Source: Haemophilus haemolyticus_M (lineage in GTDB: Bacteria; Pseudomonadota; Gammaproteobacteria; Enterobacterales; Pasteurellaceae). From it: DNA of 64,000 nucleotides. Positions 61,737 to 64,000 of the stretch are shown piece after piece (position 1 is the stretch's first letter; every line of letters begins with the position of its first letter). The notes under the pieces were generated by a model, which worked only from the letters and a program-made list of their open reading frames with translations, was not told where the DNA came from and made no database searches. The DNA lies in NCBI RefSeq assembly GCF_003490935.1, contig NZ_QQGD01000002.1, positions 248,001-312,000 on the forward strand, read 5' to 3'. The position numbers and the translations under genes were made by a program.

Positions 61737-63017
61737 ATGAGTTATGAGACTAAAAAGCCACTAACTACAAAAACTATTGAAATGATGAAACCTAAAGATT
61801 CAGATAAAGCTGATATAGGTGAGTATTCTGGTTTAAGGGTTACTTGTGGGAAAACAGGAGTAAAGACTTTCTTTTACCGATATTCTAGCCCGATAACTAA
61901 AAAGCTAACTCAAGTAAAAATAGGCTCATTTCCTCAAACTAGCCTAGCAGAGGCAAGAAAGCAGCTAAAAGAGCTAAAACATATTCGTTTAGCTGGTCGC
62001 TGTCCTGCAACCGAATTAAAAACATTTAAAAAAGAGCAAGCTCAAAAAGAAAGCCAGAAACTCTTTTATGTCAAGGATCTGATTGAGCTGTATTTATCGC
62101 AATATATTGAAGATCATTATAGTGAGAATGGTCGTCTAATCGTTGGTGCTAGAAAACCTAAAGGGCAAGATGAAGTTAGACGAACTTTATACAATGATGT
62201 AGTCATTCCATTTGGCGATAGATTAGCCTCTTCTATGACAAGAAAAGAAATCGCGGAACATATTACAAATATCGTGAACAATCGAGGTGCAAGCGTGCAA
62301 GCAGGAAGTGTTCTTAGAGAGTGGACTGCGGCATATCGTTTTGCTATTGGACTAGATAAATTTGATGAAAATTTTGTGAACCCTGCATTATTAGCAAAAG
62401 AAACGTTAAAAATGACAACCATTAAACTCACGAATAACAAAGGAACTAGAGCATTTGATCACCGTGAATTAGGGATATTCCTAAAATGGCTGAAAACATC
62501 AAGACTAACAGAAAAAATCCAAAACGTATTTCTACTTACATTACTCACGGGCTGTCGAACAGGGGAAATTTGCGCTATTGCTTGGGATGATATTGATTTA
62601 GAAATGAAGACAATTTTTCTTCGAGAAACTAAAACTGGCACATCTCGCTATGTTCAGCTATCTAATCAAGCAGTAGATCTTCTTAAAACATTTGATCGAT
62701 CAACAAAATACTTATTTCAAATGCGATTACAAGAAAAGCCTATCCAACAAAAATACCTTACCGAAAGAACTTGGGGACTTAGAAAAAGTGGGGCAATGTT
62801 AGACATTGAACATTGGTCGCCACACGATCTGCGTAGAACAGTTCGAACAGGTTTGGCGAGATTGGGGTGCCCGAATGAAGTTGGCGAGGCTATTCTAGGA
62901 CATTCAAAGAAAGGTATTGAAGGTACTTATAATCTACATACTTACGATAAAGAATGTAAAATTTGGTTACAAAAATGGGCTGATTACCTAGATGATTTAC
63001 TAACAGAACAAAAATAG
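61737..63017 (+). CDS. Tyrosine integrase, P4-like type
   Basis: The 426-residue protein has an N-terminal arm-binding DUF4102-type domain (PLTTKTIEMMKPKDSDKADI, GLRVTCGKTGVKTFFYRY), a SAM-like core-binding middle domain and a C-terminal catalytic domain. The catalytic residues are Arg in TGCRTGEICAIAWDD, His-x-x-Arg in SPHDLRRTVR, His in ILGHS and Tyr in GTYNLHTY. All are present, so it may be active. No tRNA target and no obvious att duplication were seen in the window. The gene is convergent with an FtsK-like pseudogene. Confidence 0.92.
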   Translation: MSYETKKPLTTKTIEMMKPKDSDKADIGEYSGLRVTCGKTGVKTFFYRYSSPITKKLTQVKIGSFPQTSLAEARKQLKELKHIRLAGRCPATELKTFKKEQAQKESQKLFYVKDLIELYLSQYIEDHYSENGRLIVGARKPKGQDEVRRTLYNDVVIPFGDRLASSMTRKEIAEHITNIVNNRGASVQAGSVLREWTAAYRFAIGLDKFDENFVNPALLAKETLKMTTIKLTNNKGTRAFDHRELGIFLKWLKTSRLTEKIQNVFLLTLLTGCRTGEICAIAWDDIDLEMKTIFLRETKTGTSRYVQLSNQAVDLLKTFDRSTKYLFQMRLQEKPIQQKYLTERTWGLRKSGAMLDIEHWSPHDLRRTVRTGLARLGCPNEVGEAILGHSKKGIEGTYNLHTYDKECKIWLQKWADYLDDLLTEQK

Positions 63018-63040
63018 GCAGTTCCCTGCCTATTCTTTAA
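63013..63040. terminator. Terminator between integrase and FtsK-like genes
   Basis: AATAGGCAG / CTGCCTATT with a four-base loop, overlapping the integrase stop, with A/T-rich flanks on both sides. Confidence 0.75.
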
Positions 63041-63986
63041 TTTTCTGTTATGAGTAACTGCCGTTTTCCCATTGATAGCTCAGATACAATACCTTCTGTT
63101 TCAAGCTGATCCATAATGTGAGCGGCTCGACTAAAGCTAAGGTTAAATTTGCGTTGAATTGCTGATATTGAAATAGTTTGAGTTTCAATTACCCATTTAC
63201 GCATAATATCAAATAAGGGATCAAGCTCAGTCTTAACTGGCGAAAATACCTCTTCAGTGAAGATATTTTCTTGATATTGAGTCTGTCCACACAGACGCCA
63301 AAGATCGGTTATCGCAACTATTTCTTCATCACTGATAAACGCACCGTGAATACGAGTTAAATCTGGAGAGCCTGATCCAGAATATAGCACATCACCTCGC
63401 CCTAACAATGTTTCCGCGCCACGCTGATCAAGAATAGTACAAGAATCTACCGCACTTGTCACGGTGAATGCAATACGACTAGGAATATTTGCCCGAATAA
63501 CACCTGTAATAACATTGCTAGCAGGGCGTTGTGTGGCGAGAATTAAGTGAATCCCCACTGCTCTTGCTTTGTGTGCAATACGCACTATACATTCTTCCGT
63601 CTGCTGACCAGATGTCAGCATTAGATTGGCAAATTCATCAATAACGATCACAATATAAGGTAATGGGCTAAATGTATCTTTAGCAATACCTTCCGCATTT
63701 AAACGGCAGATTTTCTGATTATAGCTTTCGATATTGCGCACTTAACGGCATGCACATTCAATAATTCCGCCCATTTTGTAGGATCTGAAAGTTGATTGAT
63801 GATGTTTTTTTCTAGGCTCTCTAGCTCTAATTTAATATTGTAAGTCGTAACTACAGGACCAATATCGTAACTGATCTTGGCATTCGCGATACCAAATGTC
63901 GATAGTACTCCGTCCACATCAGGCAACTGTGCATTATAATGCTTGGTTAAGAACTCTATCGGCAATAATAAATTATTTGAAAACAT
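63037..63986 (-). pseudogene. FtsK/SpoIIIE-like DNA translocase, internally deleted
   Basis: The 5' part (63986 to about 63745) encodes an FtsK alpha-type segment starting MFSNNLLLPIEFL (GIANAKISYDIGPVVTTYNI, then WAELLNVHAV). The sequence then jumps, in a different frame, to RNIESYNQKI and the end of the RecA-like motor: IVIVIDEFANLM (Walker B), ILATQRP, and the C-terminal gamma winged helix (ISISAIQRKFNLSFSRAAH). The segment that should hold Walker A is deleted. There is no N-terminal membrane domain, so this was a phage/ICE-type FtsK homologue rather than the cell-division gene. A good AGAGG site precedes the ATG. Confidence 0.8.
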
Positions 63987-64000
63987 AAAAACCTCTAGAT

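Overview
The window is chromosomal DNA of a Haemophilus species, most likely H. influenzae or its close relative H. haemolyticus. The grounds are the many copies of the Pasteurellaceae DNA-uptake signal (core AAGTGCGGT) in both orientations, often as inverted pairs that double as terminators; the low G+C; an IS1016-type element; the short single-domain SurA; the two-HPr FruB; and a simple-sequence repeat at the start of a lipo-oligosaccharide glycosyltransferase gene. Comparisons with strain Rd KW20 below are from memory and are marked as such.

Layout. (1) 1-8.9 kb: argH (5' end outside the window), hslO, pckA with a well-placed CRP site, frr, dxr, then an accessory-looking trio: a TauE/SafE exporter, a radical-SAM sulfatase-maturase-like protein and a Crp/Fnr regulator. 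(2) 9.0-27.8 kb, minus strand: the ribosomal protein superoperons S10 (rpsJ to rpsQ), spc (rplN to rpmJ) and alpha (rpsM to rplQ), each with a recognisable promoter. The S10 and spc operons are separated by about 5.3 kb of decayed accessory DNA: an unknown gene pair, a broken IS1016, a small YjzC-like gene, broken hisB and hisC remnants and a broken IS3-family element. (3) 28.1-36.0 kb: ftsX-ftsE-ftsY, rsmD, trmL, a glycosyltransferase gene with 12 CACAG units after its start codon, ribB with an FMN riboswitch, nadR and a phosphoesterase gene. (4) 36.1-44.6 kb, minus strand: the fructose PTS operon fruBKA, a lipoprotein, a CNNM/CBS/CorC membrane protein, a DUF1523-like protein, tatD and holB. 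(5) 44.8-47.4 kb, plus strand: an autotransporter-like gene between holB and tmk, which form one operon in many gamma-proteobacteria. Its 3' end, its terminator, the tmk 3' end and a palindromic element form a unit repeated about three times. (6) 47.4-58.5 kb: tmk, mltG, surA, pyrR, mazG, a DUF535 gene, lon (sigma-32-type promoter), hemW, rpiA (PurR box) and serA. (7) 58.5-64 kb: mobile-element scraps, mutS, a tyrosine integrase and an FtsK-like pseudogene whose deletion removed the Walker A region.

Most of the window is core metabolism and translation. The most interesting material lies in four junctions that depart from conserved gene order: the S10/spc gap, the phase-variable glycosyltransferase locus, the autotransporter islet between holB and tmk, and the serA-mutS-integrase end. 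No tRNA, rRNA or CRISPR array was seen.
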